DNA of 64,000 nt, from contig NZ_AP022568.1 in the NCBI RefSeq assembly GCF_010727605.1, positions 4,216,001 to 4,280,000 on the forward strand, in the 5' to 3' direction. Positions 10,431 to 20,773 of this stretch are shown in pieces; position 1 is the stretch's first letter; every line of letters begins with the position of its first letter. The position numbers were made by a program, and so were the translations under genes. The notes beneath the pieces were generated by a model that was not told the origin of the DNA, did not search any database, and saw only the letters and a list, made by a program, of their open reading frames with translations. The DNA is from Mycobacterium simiae (lineage in GTDB: Bacteria > Actinomycetota > Actinomycetes > Mycobacteriales > Mycobacteriaceae).

Positions 10431-12527
10431 TTACCTCCTGCGCAGCAACGTGTCTCGAGACTCCTGCGGGATGAGAGGCATGTTGATGATGTGGGCGACC
10501 GCCTGTCCGGGGTCGAGGCGGATGTAATTTGACTGCCCCCACTGAAATTCCTGGCCCGTAATCTCATCGCGCACCCAAAATCGCTCATAGGGCTCCATAC
10601 CCAATGCCGCCATGTCTAACCACAGCGTCGCTTCCTCGGGCCCGAACGCGTTCAGCGTCACCACCACCAGCACGCAGTCCCCGGTGGCCGGATCGAACTT
10701 GCTGTAAGCCAGCAGCGCGTCATTGTCGACGTCGTGGAAGTGGATGGTGCGCAGCTGTTGCAGCGCGGGATGTACCCGACGAATCAGGTTGAGCTGCTTG
10801 ATGAACGGCTCGAGTGACCTGCCCTCTGCGAGGGCACCCGCGAAATCGCGCGGGCGGAGTTCGTACTTCTCCGAGTCGAGGTATTCCTCGCTGCCCTCCC
10901 GTACCGCGCGGTGCTCGAACAGCTCGTAGCCCGAGTAAACACCCCAGGCCGGCCCCATCGTCGCGGCGAGCACCGCACGAATGGCGAACATTCCGGGGCC
11001 GTTGTGCTGCAGGATCGCGTGCAAGATGTCCGGGGTGTTCACAAACAGGTTTGGGCGCCGAAAGTCGGCGAGGGCGGCGATGTCGTTGCCGAACTCGGTG
11101 AGCTCCCACTTGGCGGTGCGCCAGGTGAAGTAGCTGTACGACTGGGTGAAACCGAGCTTGGCCAGGCCGTACTGGCGCGCTGGCGGAGTGAACGCCTCGG
11201 ACAGAAAGAGTACGTCGGGGTCGATGTCCTTGACCTGGCCGATCAGCCACGCCCAGAAGTTGGGCGGCTTGGTGTGGGGATTGTCCACCCGAAAGAACTT
11301 GACGCCGTGGTCAATCCAGTGCCGGACGACCCGCAGCACTTCGTCGTACAGGCCGGCCGGATCGTTGTCGAAGTTGAGCGGATAAATGTCCTGATATTTC
11401 TTCGGCGGGTTCTCCGCATAGGCGATGGTGCCGTCCGGCAACTCGGTGAACCACTCCCGATGGTCGCGCGCCCACGGGTGATCCGGGGCGCACTGCAGCG
11501 CCAGGTCCAACGCGACCTCCAGCCCCAGCTCGCGCGCGGCGGTCACGAAGTTGTCGAAGTCGTCGATGGTGCCGAGCTCCGGGTGAACGGCGTCGTGGCC
11601 GCCCTCGTCACTGCCGATCGCCCAGGGCGACCCCACGTCTCCGGGCGCAGCGGTAGGGGAGTTGTTGCGTCCCTTGCGGTGCACCTTGCCGATCGGATGG
11701 ATCGGAGGGAGGTACACCACGTCGAATCCCATGTCGGCGATGCGCGGAAGCTGCGCCGCGGCCGTCGCGAAGGTGCCGTGCACCGGTTTGCCGTCGGCGT
11801 CCCAGCCGCCGGTTGATCGCGGAAACAGCTCATACCAGGCGCCGAAGCGGGCCAGCGGTCGGTCGACCCACACTCCGTGCTGCGCGCCGCGGGTGACGAT
11901 GTCGCGCAGCGGGTAGGCGGCCAGCAACTCCTCGATGTCCGGTGCCAGCGCCAGCGCGGTCCGCGTCACCGGATCTCCGGGCTCCCGCAACGCCGCGGCT
12001 GCCGCCAGCAGGGGCTCACGGCTGGTCCGCGGCACCCCGGTCGCGGCGCGTTCGAACAGATCCGCGCCCACCAGCAGGTCGTTGCTGAGTTCCTTTTCGC
12101 CCTGACCGGCATCCAATTTGGCGACCAGGCCGTGCCGCCAGGTGTGAATCGGGTCGCCCCAGCCGTCCACCCGAAAGCTCCACAGCCCGACGCGGTCGGG
12201 GGTGAACTGTCCGTGAAAGACGTAGGGCTCCAGGCCCATCGTCATCGGCAGTTGCAGCGGTTTGACCCGTTCGGTCGACTTCGGCTCGGGCGGGGACGCC
12301 AGCTTTTCGGGCGCCTGCACCGCGGTGATGCGCTGGATGTCGGTGACCTGCGGATAGCGCGGACCCAGGTAGCGAACCACCAGCGTGGCCGCGACGGCAT
12401 CGTGCCCTTCGCGCCATACTGCGGCTCGTACCGGCACCGTTTCGCCTACCACCGCCTTAGCGGGGTACGCGCCGCAGGAGACTACGGGCTGGACGTCATC
12501 GATCTCGACACGACCGGGCACCACCAC
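10431..12527 (-). CDS. glgE: Alpha-1,4-glucan:maltose-1-phosphate maltosyltransferase
   Basis: About 698 residues from a GTG at 12527 ([19 protein letters not shown]). GlgE extends alpha-glucan with maltosyl units from maltose 1-phosphate. It is a GH13_3 enzyme: [11 protein letters not shown] holds the nucleophile Asp, [13 protein letters not shown] the acid/base Glu and [10 protein letters not shown] the third acid. The reading frame is open upstream to 12668, but those 47 residues are unlike the family, and three consecutive GTG codons (12519-12527) mark the conserved start; the exact one is uncertain. The 223 bp to the divergent glgP start show nothing I recognise beyond promoter space. 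Confidence 0.95.
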   Translation of the reverse strand: MVVPGRVEIDDVQPVVSCGAYPAKAVVGETVPVRAAVWREGHDAVAATLVVRYLGPRYPQVTDIQRITAVQAPEKLASPPEPKSTERVKPLQLPMTMGLEPYVFHGQFTPDRVGLWSFRVDGWGDPIHTWRHGLVAKLDAGQGEKELSNDLLVGADLFERAATGVPRTSREPLLAAAAALREPGDPVTRTALALAPDIEELLAAYPLRDIVTRGAQHGVWVDRPLARFGAWYELFPRSTGGWDADGKPVHGTFATAAAQLPRIADMGFDVVYLPPIHPIGKVHRKGRNNSPTAAPGDVGSPWAIGSDEGGHDAVHPELGTIDDFDNFVTAARELGLEVALDLALQCAPDHPWARDHREWFTELPDGTIAYAENPPKKYQDIYPLNFDNDPAGLYDEVLRVVRHWIDHGVKFFRVDNPHTKPPNFWAWLIGQVKDIDPDVLFLSEAFTPPARQYGLAKLGFTQSYSYFTWRTAKWELTEFGNDIAALADFRRPNLFVNTPDILHAILQHNGPGMFAIRAVLAATMGPAWGVYSGYELFEHRAVREGSEEYLDSEKYELRPRDFAGALAEGRSLEPFIKQLNLIRRVHPALQQLRTIHFHDVDNDALLAYSKFDPATGDCVLVVVTLNAFGPEEATLWLDMAALGMEPYERFWVRDEITGQEFQWGQSNYIRLDPGQAVAHIINMPLIPQESRDTLLRRR

Positions 12528-12750
12528 TCCGTTCCGTCCGATTATGTGTGGGCAAACCGCGGATAGTGCTGCAGGCGGCGTGCCTTTCGTCTGGAGAAAC
12601 TTCGTCTCGTGGGGAAATTCCTGTAGGGGCGAAGCGTCTTTGCGGCCCCGATATCTACCCGTACCCACCCTAGTGGCCGGTCACACTCAACCGATGGCGA
12701 ACGGTCGACGCCGGATGCGAGCTCAGCGATCCGCAGTAAGGTAGTCATGC

Positions 12751-15366
12751 GTGAAAGCCCTCCGTCGCTTTACCGTCCGTGCCCACCTGCCGGAACGGCT
12801 CGCCGCACTCGACCAGTTGTCCATCAATCTGCGATGGTCTTGGGACAAGCCGACGCAGGACCTGTTCGCCAGCATCGATCCCGATTTGTGGGCGAATTGC
12901 GGCAACGATCCGGTGGCGCTGCTGGGAGCGGTCAATCCCGCTCGCCTCGACGAGCTGGCAATCGACGACGACTTCCTGCGCTGGCTCGACGAATTGTCCG
13001 CCGACCTCAACGACTATCTGAGCCGTCCGCGGTGGTACCAGCAACAGCAGCAGGCCGGCGCCGCGCTGCCGACCGGAATCGCGTACTTCTCGATGGAGTT
13101 CGGCGTGGCCGAGGTGCTGCCCAACTATTCGGGCGGCCTGGGCATCCTGGCCGGTGACCACCTCAAGTCGGCGTCCGATCTGGGCGTGCCGCTGATCGCG
13201 GTCGGGCTTTACTACCGGTCCGGCTACTTTCGGCAATCGCTTACCGCGGAAGGCTGGCAGAACGAGACCTATCCCGCGCTGGACCCGCAGGGGCTGCCGC
13301 TGCGGCTGCTCACCAACGCCGCCGGGGCGCCCGCGTTGGTGGAGCTGACGTTGCCCGACTCGTCGCGCCTGTCGGCGCGGATTTGGGTCGCCCAAGTGGG
13401 GCGGGTTCCGCTGCTGTTGCTGGATTCCGATGTCCCAGAGAACGAACACGACCTGCGCAGCGTCACCGACCGGTTGTACGGCGGTGACCAGGAACACCGG
13501 ATGCGGCAGGAGATCTTGGCCGGCATCGGCGGGGTGCGGGCGATTCGCGCGTTTACCGCCATCGAAGGCCTGCCGGACCCCGAGGTGTTCCACATGAACG
13601 AGGGGCACGCTGGGTTCCTCGGCCTGGAACGCGTCCGGGAGCTGATCACCAACACGGACCTGGATTTCGAGACCGCCCTGACCGTGGTGCGGTCCAGCAC
13701 GGTATTCACCACCCACACCCCGGTGCCGGCCGGCATCGACCGTTTCCCGGTCGACATGGTGCGGCTCTACTTCGACGACCATCTGGGCGAGGACCCCGCG
13801 GAGCGGATGCCGGCGTTGCTGCCGGGCCTGCCGATCGAACGGGTGCTCGCGCTCGGCGCCGAGGATGATCCGACCAAATTCAACATGGCGCACATGGGAC
13901 TGCGGCTGGCGCAACGGGCGAACGGTGTTTCGCTGCTGCACGGCCGGGTGAGTCGAGCCATGTTCAACGAGCTGTGGCCGGGATTCGACCGCGCCGAGGT
14001 GCCCATCGGTTCGATCACCAACGGCGTGCACGCGCGAACCTGGGCGGCGCCGCAGTGGTTGCAGCTGGGTCGCGAGCTGGTCGGACCGGACGACGCGGCG
14101 TTCAGCGATCCCGGTGTGTGGCTGCGCCTGCGCGAGGTCGACGCCCGGCATCTGTGGGCGATCCGATCACAGCTGCGCTCGCTCCTGGTCGACGACGTTC
14201 GGCGCCGGTTGCGCCGCTCATGGCTCGAACGTGGCGCATCGGAAGCTGAATTGGGTTGGATTGCAACGGCATTCGACCCCAACGTGCTGACCGTCGGGTT
14301 TGCGCGCCGGGTGCCGACGTACAAGCGATTGACGTTGATGCTCACTGACCCGGCCCGCCTGGAACAACTGCTCCTGGATGAGGAACGGCCCATCCAGCTG
14401 ATCGTGGCCGGGAAGTCACACCCCGCCGACGACGGCGGCAAAGCCTTGATCCAGCAGGTGGTGCGATTCGCGGACCGGCCCGAGGTCCGCCACCGCATCG
14501 CGTTCCTGCCCGACTACGACATGTCCATGGCCCGGCTGCTGTATTGGGGTTGCGACGTTTGGCTCAACAACCCGCTGCGGCCGCTGGAGGCCTGTGGCAC
14601 GTCGGGAATGAAGAGCGCACTCAATGGTGGGCTGAACCTATCCATCCGCGACGGCTGGTGGGACGAGTGGTACGACGGCGAAAACGGTTGGGCCATACCG
14701 TCGGCCGACGGCGTCAGCGACGAGGCCCGGCGCGACGAGCTGGAGTCCAGCGCCCTGTACGGCCTGCTCGAGCAGGCGGTCGCACCGAAGTTCTATGAGC
14801 GCAACGAACAGGGCGTGCCACCCCGCTGGATCGAAATGGTGCGCCACACGCTGCAGACGCTCGGGCCGAAGGTGCTGGCCTCCCGGATGGTGCGCGACTA
14901 CGTCGAGCAGTACTACGCGCCGGCGGCCCAATCCCTGCGTACCACCATTGCCGACGCGGGCGACGGTCCGTTCTCGGCGGCGCGCGAGCTCGCCGCCTAC
15001 CGGCGGCGCGCCGAACGGGCATGGCCCAACGTGCAGATCACCGACGTCGATTCCACGGGGCTGCCCGATACCCCGGTGCTCGGCTCCAAGCTCACCCTGA
15101 CGGCCACTGTGCAACTGGACGGATTGGCGCCCGACGAGGTCACGGTGGAGGCCGTGGTCGGCAAGGTCGATGCCGGCGACGCCCTGATCGACCCGGTCAC
15201 CGTCGAAATGTCGTACACGGGCGCCGCCGACGGCGGCAATCAGGTCTTCTCGACGACGACCTCCCTGCCGGTCGCCGGCGCGGTCGGATACACCGTGCGG
15301 GTACTGCCGAATCACCCGATGCTGGCCGCACCCAACGAACTCGGGCTGGTCACCCTCGCCCGGTAG
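12751..15366 (+). CDS. glgP: Alpha-glucan phosphorylase
   Basis: 871 residues from a GTG (MKALRRFTVRAHLPERLAAL). It contains the DUF3417 N-terminal region typical of the GlgP type found in mycobacteria, then the GT35 phosphorylase fold. The pyridoxal-phosphate lysine is Lys621 in CGTSGMKSALNGG. It degrades alpha-glucan to glucose 1-phosphate, opposing the divergent glgE-glgB pair. The stop is one base from the convergent dinG stop, so transcripts must overlap or end within coding sequence. Corresponds to Rv1328. Confidence 0.96.
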   Translation: MKALRRFTVRAHLPERLAALDQLSINLRWSWDKPTQDLFASIDPDLWANCGNDPVALLGAVNPARLDELAIDDDFLRWLDELSADLNDYLSRPRWYQQQQQAGAALPTGIAYFSMEFGVAEVLPNYSGGLGILAGDHLKSASDLGVPLIAVGLYYRSGYFRQSLTAEGWQNETYPALDPQGLPLRLLTNAAGAPALVELTLPDSSRLSARIWVAQVGRVPLLLLDSDVPENEHDLRSVTDRLYGGDQEHRMRQEILAGIGGVRAIRAFTAIEGLPDPEVFHMNEGHAGFLGLERVRELITNTDLDFETALTVVRSSTVFTTHTPVPAGIDRFPVDMVRLYFDDHLGEDPAERMPALLPGLPIERVLALGAEDDPTKFNMAHMGLRLAQRANGVSLLHGRVSRAMFNELWPGFDRAEVPIGSITNGVHARTWAAPQWLQLGRELVGPDDAAFSDPGVWLRLREVDARHLWAIRSQLRSLLVDDVRRRLRRSWLERGASEAELGWIATAFDPNVLTVGFARRVPTYKRLTLMLTDPARLEQLLLDEERPIQLIVAGKSHPADDGGKALIQQVVRFADRPEVRHRIAFLPDYDMSMARLLYWGCDVWLNNPLRPLEACGTSGMKSALNGGLNLSIRDGWWDEWYDGENGWAIPSADGVSDEARRDELESSALYGLLEQAVAPKFYERNEQGVPPRWIEMVRHTLQTLGPKVLASRMVRDYVEQYYAPAAQSLRTTIADAGDGPFSAARELAAYRRRAERAWPNVQITDVDSTGLPDTPVLGSKLTLTATVQLDGLAPDEVTVEAVVGKVDAGDALIDPVTVEMSYTGAADGGNQVFSTTTSLPVAGAVGYTVRVLPNHPMLAAPNELGLVTLAR

Positions 15367-15367
15367 G

Positions 15368-17362
15368 TCAGGCCGTCACCTCGTCGGGTGCGGTCCGCAG
15401 CCGCTGCAGCGCGCCCCGGACCTGCGCGGCGTCGGTGGTCTGCCAGAACGGCGGCAGCGACGCGCGCAGGTAGCCGCCGTAGCCGGCGGTGACCATCCGC
15501 GAGTCCAGCACCGCCACCACGCCGCGGTCGGTCACCCGGCGCAGCAGCCTCCCCGACCCTTGGGCCAGCAACAGCGCCGCATGGCTGGCCGCGACGGCCA
15601 TGAAACCGTTGCCCCCGCGCGCCGCCACCGCGCGTGACCGCGCACCCAACAGCGGGTCGTCGGGCCGCGGGAAGGGGATCCGGTCGATCAGCACCAGCGA
15701 CAGCGACGGGCCGGGCACGTCGACGCCCTGCCACAGCGACAGTGTGCCGAACAGCGAGGTCTCCGGGTCGTCGCTGAACTGCTCCACTAACGCCGAGGTG
15801 CTGTCGTCGCCCTGACACAGCACCGGCGTGGACAGCCGCTCGCGCATGGCCTCGGCCGCGGCCCGCGCAGCGCGCATCGACGAGAACAGCCCCAGCGTGC
15901 GGCCGCCGGCCGCGGTGATCAATTCGGCGATCTCGGTCAGCTGCTCGGCCGACCCGGTCCCGTCGCGGCCCGGCGGGGGAAGATGCGCGGCCACGTACAA
16001 GATTCCCGCCTTGGCGTGCTGGAAGGGCGAACCGACGTCGAGCCCGCGCCAGGACGGGTACTCGATGGTGTCGTCCGGTCCGGTCAGGCCCCAGGCCGTG
16101 GCCATCGCGTCGAACGATCCACCAACCGTCAGGGTGGCCGAGGTCAACACGGTCGTGGACCGCGAGAACACGTGGTGGCGCAGCAGGCCGGCCACGGTCA
16201 GCGGCGCCACCCGCAGCACGGGCCGCGGCGAACCTCGATTGTCCTCATGCTCGAGCCAGACCACGTCGGTGCGATCGGGGATGGCGGGCCCGAACGACGT
16301 CAGCATCCGCGACGCCGTGTCGGTGATTTCGGTAAGGGCCGCAATGGCTTCCGCGCGTGCAGCGGCCGCCTTGGCGTCGCTGGTGGTGTCGACGTCGGAG
16401 CGCGCCGCGCTGGCCACGTCGCGCAGCGCGGTCAGGTAGGTCGCCATTTCGTCGTCGAGCCGATCGATGCGCCCGGGTGCGGCGTCGTGGATGGCCGCGG
16501 CGAAGTTGGCGGTCGTCGCTTCCAGTCGCGTGACGAGCTCCGGATTCACCAGCCGGGTGATGCGCCGGGTGGCGACACCCAAGCTCGCCGCCGTCAACTC
16601 CGCGGTGGCCACCGAGGTCACCCGGTCGACCAACTCGTGCGCCTCGTCGACAACCAGTAGCGAATGTTCGGGCAGCACCGTCGACTCGGCGACGGCATCG
16701 ATGGCCAGCAGGGCGTGATTGGTCACGACGATATCGGCGACACCGGCCCGGCTGCGGGCTCGCTCGGAGAAGCACTCCGAGCCGAACGGGCAGCGGGAGA
16801 CGCCCAGGCATTCCCGCGCGGACACGCTGACCTGCGCCCAGGACCGCTCTGGCACACCGGGTTTGAGGTCGTCGCGGTCGCCCGAGTCGGTGGTCGAGGC
16901 CCAGGCCGTGAGCCGTTGCACGTCGCGGCCCAATGCGCTGGCGGCCATCGGATTGAAGAGCTCCTCCTGTGGGCGATCGCCGTCGATATCCGGGTCGGCA
17001 CCGGCGCCGTTGTGGATCTTGTTCAAGCACACATAGTTTCGTCGTCCCTTGAGCAACGCGAAGCGCGGCCGGCGCGGCAGCGCATCGGCAAGCGAATCGG
17101 CCAACCGCGGCAGGTCTCGGTCGACGAGTTGGCGCTGCAAGGCGATCGTTGCCGTCGATACCACCACCGGCGACTCGTCGGTGATCGCGTGCACGATCGC
17201 GGGGATCAGGTACGCCAACGACTTGCCGGTTCCGGTGCCGGCCTGGACGGCGAGGTGCTCACCGGTTTCGAACGCGCGCGCGACCGCGGCGGCCATCTCC
17301 TGCTGGCCGCGGCGTTCGCTGCCACCGAGCGCCGCGACCGCTATGGCCAGCAGCTCGGGCAC
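15368..17362 (-). CDS. dinG: ATP-dependent helicase DinG
   Basis: 664 residues, an XPD/DinG superfamily 2 helicase. Walker A (AGTGTGKSLAYL) is near residue 41 and the DEAH box (VVDEAHELVDR) near residue 237. Four cysteines for an iron-sulfur cluster are visible: one in NYVCLNK near 111 and three in ECLGVSRCPFGSEC near 185-197. Motif VI reads AQGSGRLLRR near the C-terminus. It unwinds damaged or structured DNA. The GTG at 17362 is the first standard start; the frame stays open upstream, so a slightly longer protein is possible. Corresponds to Rv1329c. Confidence 0.95.
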   Translation of the reverse strand: MPELLAIAVAALGGSERRGQQEMAAAVARAFETGEHLAVQAGTGTGKSLAYLIPAIVHAITDESPVVVSTATIALQRQLVDRDLPRLADSLADALPRRPRFALLKGRRNYVCLNKIHNGAGADPDIDGDRPQEELFNPMAASALGRDVQRLTAWASTTDSGDRDDLKPGVPERSWAQVSVSARECLGVSRCPFGSECFSERARSRAGVADIVVTNHALLAIDAVAESTVLPEHSLLVVDEAHELVDRVTSVATAELTAASLGVATRRITRLVNPELVTRLEATTANFAAAIHDAAPGRIDRLDDEMATYLTALRDVASAARSDVDTTSDAKAAAARAEAIAALTEITDTASRMLTSFGPAIPDRTDVVWLEHEDNRGSPRPVLRVAPLTVAGLLRHHVFSRSTTVLTSATLTVGGSFDAMATAWGLTGPDDTIEYPSWRGLDVGSPFQHAKAGILYVAAHLPPPGRDGTGSAEQLTEIAELITAAGGRTLGLFSSMRAARAAAEAMRERLSTPVLCQGDDSTSALVEQFSDDPETSLFGTLSLWQGVDVPGPSLSLVLIDRIPFPRPDDPLLGARSRAVAARGGNGFMAVAASHAALLLAQGSGRLLRRVTDRGVVAVLDSRMVTAGYGGYLRASLPPFWQTTDAAQVRGALQRLRTAPDEVTA

Positions 17363-17463
17363 GGGCTTGAGATCCGCGTCGGTCGCGTCCGGCGTGATGA
17401 CTCCTTGATTCGGCCTGGATTCGGCTGGATGTCGGGTGGTTCCAAGTTAGTCGAATCGAGGCA

Positions 17464-18771
17464 TCAGACCGGGATATGGACGGTCGGAATCGCGGGCTCG
17501 CCGTGCGCCAGTTTCAGCCCCTCCCACGGAAGGGCGTGCAGCCCGGCGGCCACCAGCTCCCGCGCGGCGGTCAGCGCCGCGTGGCCCGTCTCGGTCACGA
17601 CTTCGCCGTCGCGGACCAGCGGTGTGGTGAGCACCCGCGACGGTTCGCTGGTCGGCGGCGGCCGGCCGGCCGGGTGCACCACCTCCTCGGTGATCGTGCC
17701 GGTGGGTCGGGACAGCCGCAGCGCCTCTTTGTGACCGCCCTGAGACTCCTTGTGGCTGCTGCGCTTCTGCACCGGGATGCCGTCGACTTCCACCAGCTTG
17801 TACACCATGCCCGCGGTCGGGGCGCCCGACCCGGTCACCACGGCGGTGCCGGCGCCGTAACTGTCCACCGGCTCGGCGCGCAGCGCGGCGATGGAAAATT
17901 CGTCGAGGTCGCCGGAGACCACGATGCGGGTGCCGGTGGCGCCCAGCCGGTCGAGTTGTTCACGCACTTGACGGGCCAGCACGCCGAGCTCGCCGGAATC
18001 CAGCCGCACCGCTCCCAGCGTCACCCCTGCGGCCGCCACCGCGTTGGACACACCGATCGTCACGTCGTAGGTGTCCACCAGCAGCGTGGTCCCCACACCG
18101 AACGCGTCGACCTGCGCCCGAAACGCGGCCAGTTCGTCGGGTCCATCGTCACCGGTGTGCAGCATGGTGAAGGCGTGTGCGGCGGTGCCTTCGGCCGGCA
18201 CTCGATAGCGTCGCTGTGCCTCGAGGTTGGATGACGCGGCGAAGCCGGCGATATAGGCCGCGCGGGCCGCGGCGACGGCGGCGCGTTCGTGGGTCCGCCG
18301 CGAGCCCATCTCGATCAGCGGTCGTCCGTCGGCCGCACTGACCATGCGTGCCGCAGCCGACGCGATGGCCGAGTCGTGATTGAAGATCGACAACGCCAGC
18401 GTTTCGAGCACCACACATTCGGCAAAGCTGCCACGCACCGTCAGCACCGGAGAACCCGGGAAATACAGCTCGCCCTCGGCGTAGCCGTCGATATCGCCGC
18501 GGAACCGAAAGTCGCGCAGAAAACGAACCGTGTCGGGATCCAGAAAACGGGCCAGCAACTGGCCGGCCGCGTCGTCGAACCTGAACTGCGGCAACGCTTC
18601 CAGCAAACGTCCGGTTCCCGCCACCACGCCATAGCGCCGGCCTTCGGGAAGCCGTCGCGCGAAGAGTTCGAACGTGGTCCGGCGTTCGGCGGTGCCGTCG
18701 CGCAGCGCCGCGGCCAGCATCGTCAACTCGTACTTGTCGGTCAACAGCCCCACGAACGCCGGCTCGTCCAT
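17464..18771 (-). CDS. pncB1: Nicotinate phosphoribosyltransferase
   Basis: 435 residues from the ATG at 18771 (MDEPAFVGLLTDKYELTML). It makes nicotinate mononucleotide from nicotinate and PRPP in NAD salvage. The family N-terminus (LLTDKYELTM), the MGSRRTHE segment and the late GGHKEALRLSR and VHPAGRP segments are present. An upstream extension of 56 codons runs into the divergent clpS and is not conserved. In M. tuberculosis Rv1330c is the NAD-stress-responsive copy; no regulatory site is obvious in the 55-bp divergent spacer. Confidence 0.95.
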   Translation of the reverse strand: MDEPAFVGLLTDKYELTMLAAALRDGTAERRTTFELFARRLPEGRRYGVVAGTGRLLEALPQFRFDDAAGQLLARFLDPDTVRFLRDFRFRGDIDGYAEGELYFPGSPVLTVRGSFAECVVLETLALSIFNHDSAIASAAARMVSAADGRPLIEMGSRRTHERAAVAAARAAYIAGFAASSNLEAQRRYRVPAEGTAAHAFTMLHTGDDGPDELAAFRAQVDAFGVGTTLLVDTYDVTIGVSNAVAAAGVTLGAVRLDSGELGVLARQVREQLDRLGATGTRIVVSGDLDEFSIAALRAEPVDSYGAGTAVVTGSGAPTAGMVYKLVEVDGIPVQKRSSHKESQGGHKEALRLSRPTGTITEEVVHPAGRPPPTSEPSRVLTTPLVRDGEVVTETGHAALTAARELVAAGLHALPWEGLKLAHGEPAIPTVHIPV

Positions 18772-18813
18772 TCCGCAACGGTAACGTCTGGGGGTGCACC
18801 ACCGATCTCTCGC

Positions 18814-18826
18814 TATCCTGGAGTTC
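18814..18826 (+). promoter_or_regulatory. Possible leaderless promoter of clpS
   Basis: TATCCT at 18814-18819 fits the mycobacterial -10 consensus TANNNT. The clpS ATG begins 8 bases after it, where transcription would start. No Shine-Dalgarno sequence is convincingly spaced. The layout suggests a leaderless clpS mRNA. Confidence 0.4.
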
Positions 18827-19132
18827 ATGGCTGTTGCGTCAGCACCCACCAAACCCGGGACGACCGGGCAACGTGAGTCCTCTCCGGTAGAGGTCACGGC
18901 CAGTCCGTGGGTCACCGTCGTCTGGGACGACCCGGTCAATTTGATGACCTATGTGACATATGTCTTCCAGAAGCTGTTCGGCTACAGCGAGCCGCACGCC
19001 ACCAAATTGATGCTGCAGGTGCACAACGAAGGCAAGGCGGTGGTGTCGGCCGGAAGCCGGGAATCGATGGAGGCCGACGTATCCAAGCTGCATGCCGCCG
19101 GTCTCTGGGCGACCTTGCAGCAAGACCGATGA
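18827..19132 (+). CDS. clpS: ClpS N-degron adaptor for ClpC1P
   Basis: 101 residues from ATG 18827, identical in length to M. tuberculosis ClpS (Rv1331). It delivers proteins with destabilising N-terminal residues to the Clp protease. The core is intact: [18 protein letters not shown] with the Asp/Asn that grip the N-degron amino group, [10 protein letters not shown] and the [12 protein letters not shown] strand. It is followed in 24 bp by the DUF2017 gene and stands divergent from pncB1. Confidence 0.96.
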   Translation: MAVASAPTKPGTTGQRESSPVEVTASPWVTVVWDDPVNLMTYVTYVFQKLFGYSEPHATKLMLQVHNEGKAVVSAGSRESMEADVSKLHAAGLWATLQQDR

Positions 19133-19156
19133 GGTTTGAGGACACCGGGAAGTCTT

Positions 19157-19744
19157 GTGCGCAAATGGAAACGGGTCGACACGGCCGACGGCCCGCGTTT
19201 CCGTTCTGCGTTGGCCCCGCATGAGGCAGACCTGCTGAACAATCTCGTCACCGCGATGATCGGTTTGCTCGACGAGCGCGAATCCTCTTCGCCGACAGAT
19301 GAACTCGAAGAGATCACCGGAATGAAGACCGGAAACTCCGAGCCGCCAACCGACCCGACACTGCGTCGGCTGCTGCCCGATTTCTCTCGACCCGAGGATG
19401 TCGCCGGCTCGGGGACCGAACTGCCCGAAGGTCTCAACGCCGCACTGCGCAACCTGCACGAACCGAAGATCATCGACGCCAAACGCAATGCGGCACAAGA
19501 ACTATTGGACACCGTGCCAGGAAGCGGCGGCCGATTCGAGCTGACCGAAGACCAGGCGAACGCCTGGGTGTCGTCGGTCAACGACATTCGGCTGGCACTA
19601 GGCGTCATGCTGGACATCGGTCCGGACGGACCGGAACGACTGCCCGACGATCATCCGATGGCCACCCACTTCGACGTATACCAGTGGCTGACCGTGCTGC
19701 AGGAGTATCTGGTCTTGGCGTTGATGAATAAGCCCGTCGGATGA
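19157..19744 (+). CDS. DUF2017 family protein (Rv1332-type)
   Basis: About 195 residues from GTG 19157 (VRKWKRVDTADGPRF); a TTG at 19136 would add seven residues. The protein begins with a conserved basic strand and ends with a helical region (HFDVYQWLTVLQEYLVLALM). It always travels with clpS in actinobacteria, so a link to Clp proteolysis is reasonable but unproven; the database label of transcriptional regulator for Rv1332 is weak. Its stop overlaps the next start (ATGA). Confidence 0.9.
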   Translation: MRKWKRVDTADGPRFRSALAPHEADLLNNLVTAMIGLLDERESSSPTDELEEITGMKTGNSEPPTDPTLRRLLPDFSRPEDVAGSGTELPEGLNAALRNLHEPKIIDAKRNAAQELLDTVPGSGGRFELTEDQANAWVSSVNDIRLALGVMLDIGPDGPERLPDDHPMATHFDVYQWLTVLQEYLVLALMNKPVG

Positions 19745-20772
19745 CCGCGCTCACCGACGTCGGCGGCATCCGGGTCGGCCACTACCAGCGGCTGGATCCC
19801 GAGGCGGCGCTGGGCGCCGGATGGGCGACCGGGGTCACCGTCGTGCTGGCACCGCCGGGCACCGTCGGCGCGGTGGATTGCCGCGGCGGCGCGCCCGGCA
19901 CCCGCGAGACCGATGTGCTCGACCCCGCCAATACGGTGCGGTACATCGACGCGGTGGTGCTCGCCGGCGGCAGCGCCTACGGGCTGGCGGCCGCCGACGG
20001 CGTTATGCGCTGGCTGGAGGAGCACGAGCACGGCCTGGCGATGAACGGGGGCGTGGTGCCCATCGTGCCGGCCGCGGTGATTTTCGACCTGCCGGTGGGC
20101 GGCTGGGATTGCCGACCGACCGCGGAGTTCGGTTACGCGGCCTGTGAGACCGCTGGCACTGAGGTGGCAGTCGGCACGGTCGGCGTGGGGGTGGGAGCGC
20201 GCGCCGGCGTGCTCAAGGGCGGCGTCGGGACGTCGTCGACCACCCTGCCCACGGGTGTCACCGTCGGCGCCGTCGTCGCGGTGAACTGCGTCGGCGACGT
20301 CGTCGACTCGACCACCGGTCTGCCGTGGATGACGGACTTGGTGGGGGAGTTCGGATTGACGCCGCCGCCGCGCGATCAGATCGACGCCCTCGGGCAGCTG
20401 CGGCGAGACCCGCAACCCCTCAACACCACCATCGCGGTGGTGGCCACCGATGCGGCGCTGAGCGCCCCGGCGTGCCGGCGGGTGGCGATCGCCGGGCACG
20501 ACGGGCTGGCGCGTGCCATCCGGCCCGCGCACACTCCGCTGGACGGCGACACGATCTTCGCGCTGTCCACCGGCGCCGTCGAGGTACCACCGCCGGCGGA
20601 CCTCCCTGCCGGGATGTCCCCGGAGACCCGACTGGTCGCTGACGTGGGCGCCGCCGCCGCCGACTGTCTGGCACGAGCCACACTGGCCGGCGTGCTGGCG
20701 GCCGAGTCGATCGCCGGCATACCGACCTACCGGGGCGCGGTGCCCGGCGCGTTCGGGCGGGGAAGCGGCTGA
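19741..20772 (+). CDS. P1/S58-family peptidase (DmpA/NylC-like, Rv1333-type)
   Basis: 343 residues. The N-terminus (TDVGGIRVGHYQR) and the glycine-rich core (GVLKGGVGTSSTTLPTG, then VGAVVAVNCVGD) are those of the DmpA/NylC N-terminal-nucleophile amidohydrolases, which self-cleave and then hydrolyse peptides or cyclic amides. Physiological substrate unknown. Translation is coupled to the previous gene by ATGA overlap, and the mec start is 2 bp after its stop, so clpS to mec is one operon. Confidence 0.9.
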   Translation: MTALTDVGGIRVGHYQRLDPEAALGAGWATGVTVVLAPPGTVGAVDCRGGAPGTRETDVLDPANTVRYIDAVVLAGGSAYGLAAADGVMRWLEEHEHGLAMNGGVVPIVPAAVIFDLPVGGWDCRPTAEFGYAACETAGTEVAVGTVGVGVGARAGVLKGGVGTSSTTLPTGVTVGAVVAVNCVGDVVDSTTGLPWMTDLVGEFGLTPPPRDQIDALGQLRRDPQPLNTTIAVVATDAALSAPACRRVAIAGHDGLARAIRPAHTPLDGDTIFALSTGAVEVPPPADLPAGMSPETRLVADVGAAAADCLARATLAGVLAAESIAGIPTYRGAVPGAFGRGSG

Positions 20773-20773
20773 C

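Noticed and set aside
12745..14151. 468-residue minus-strand open frame opposite glgP
   Set aside because: Antisense shadow of glgP with His/Gln/Arg-rich content and no recognisable domain.
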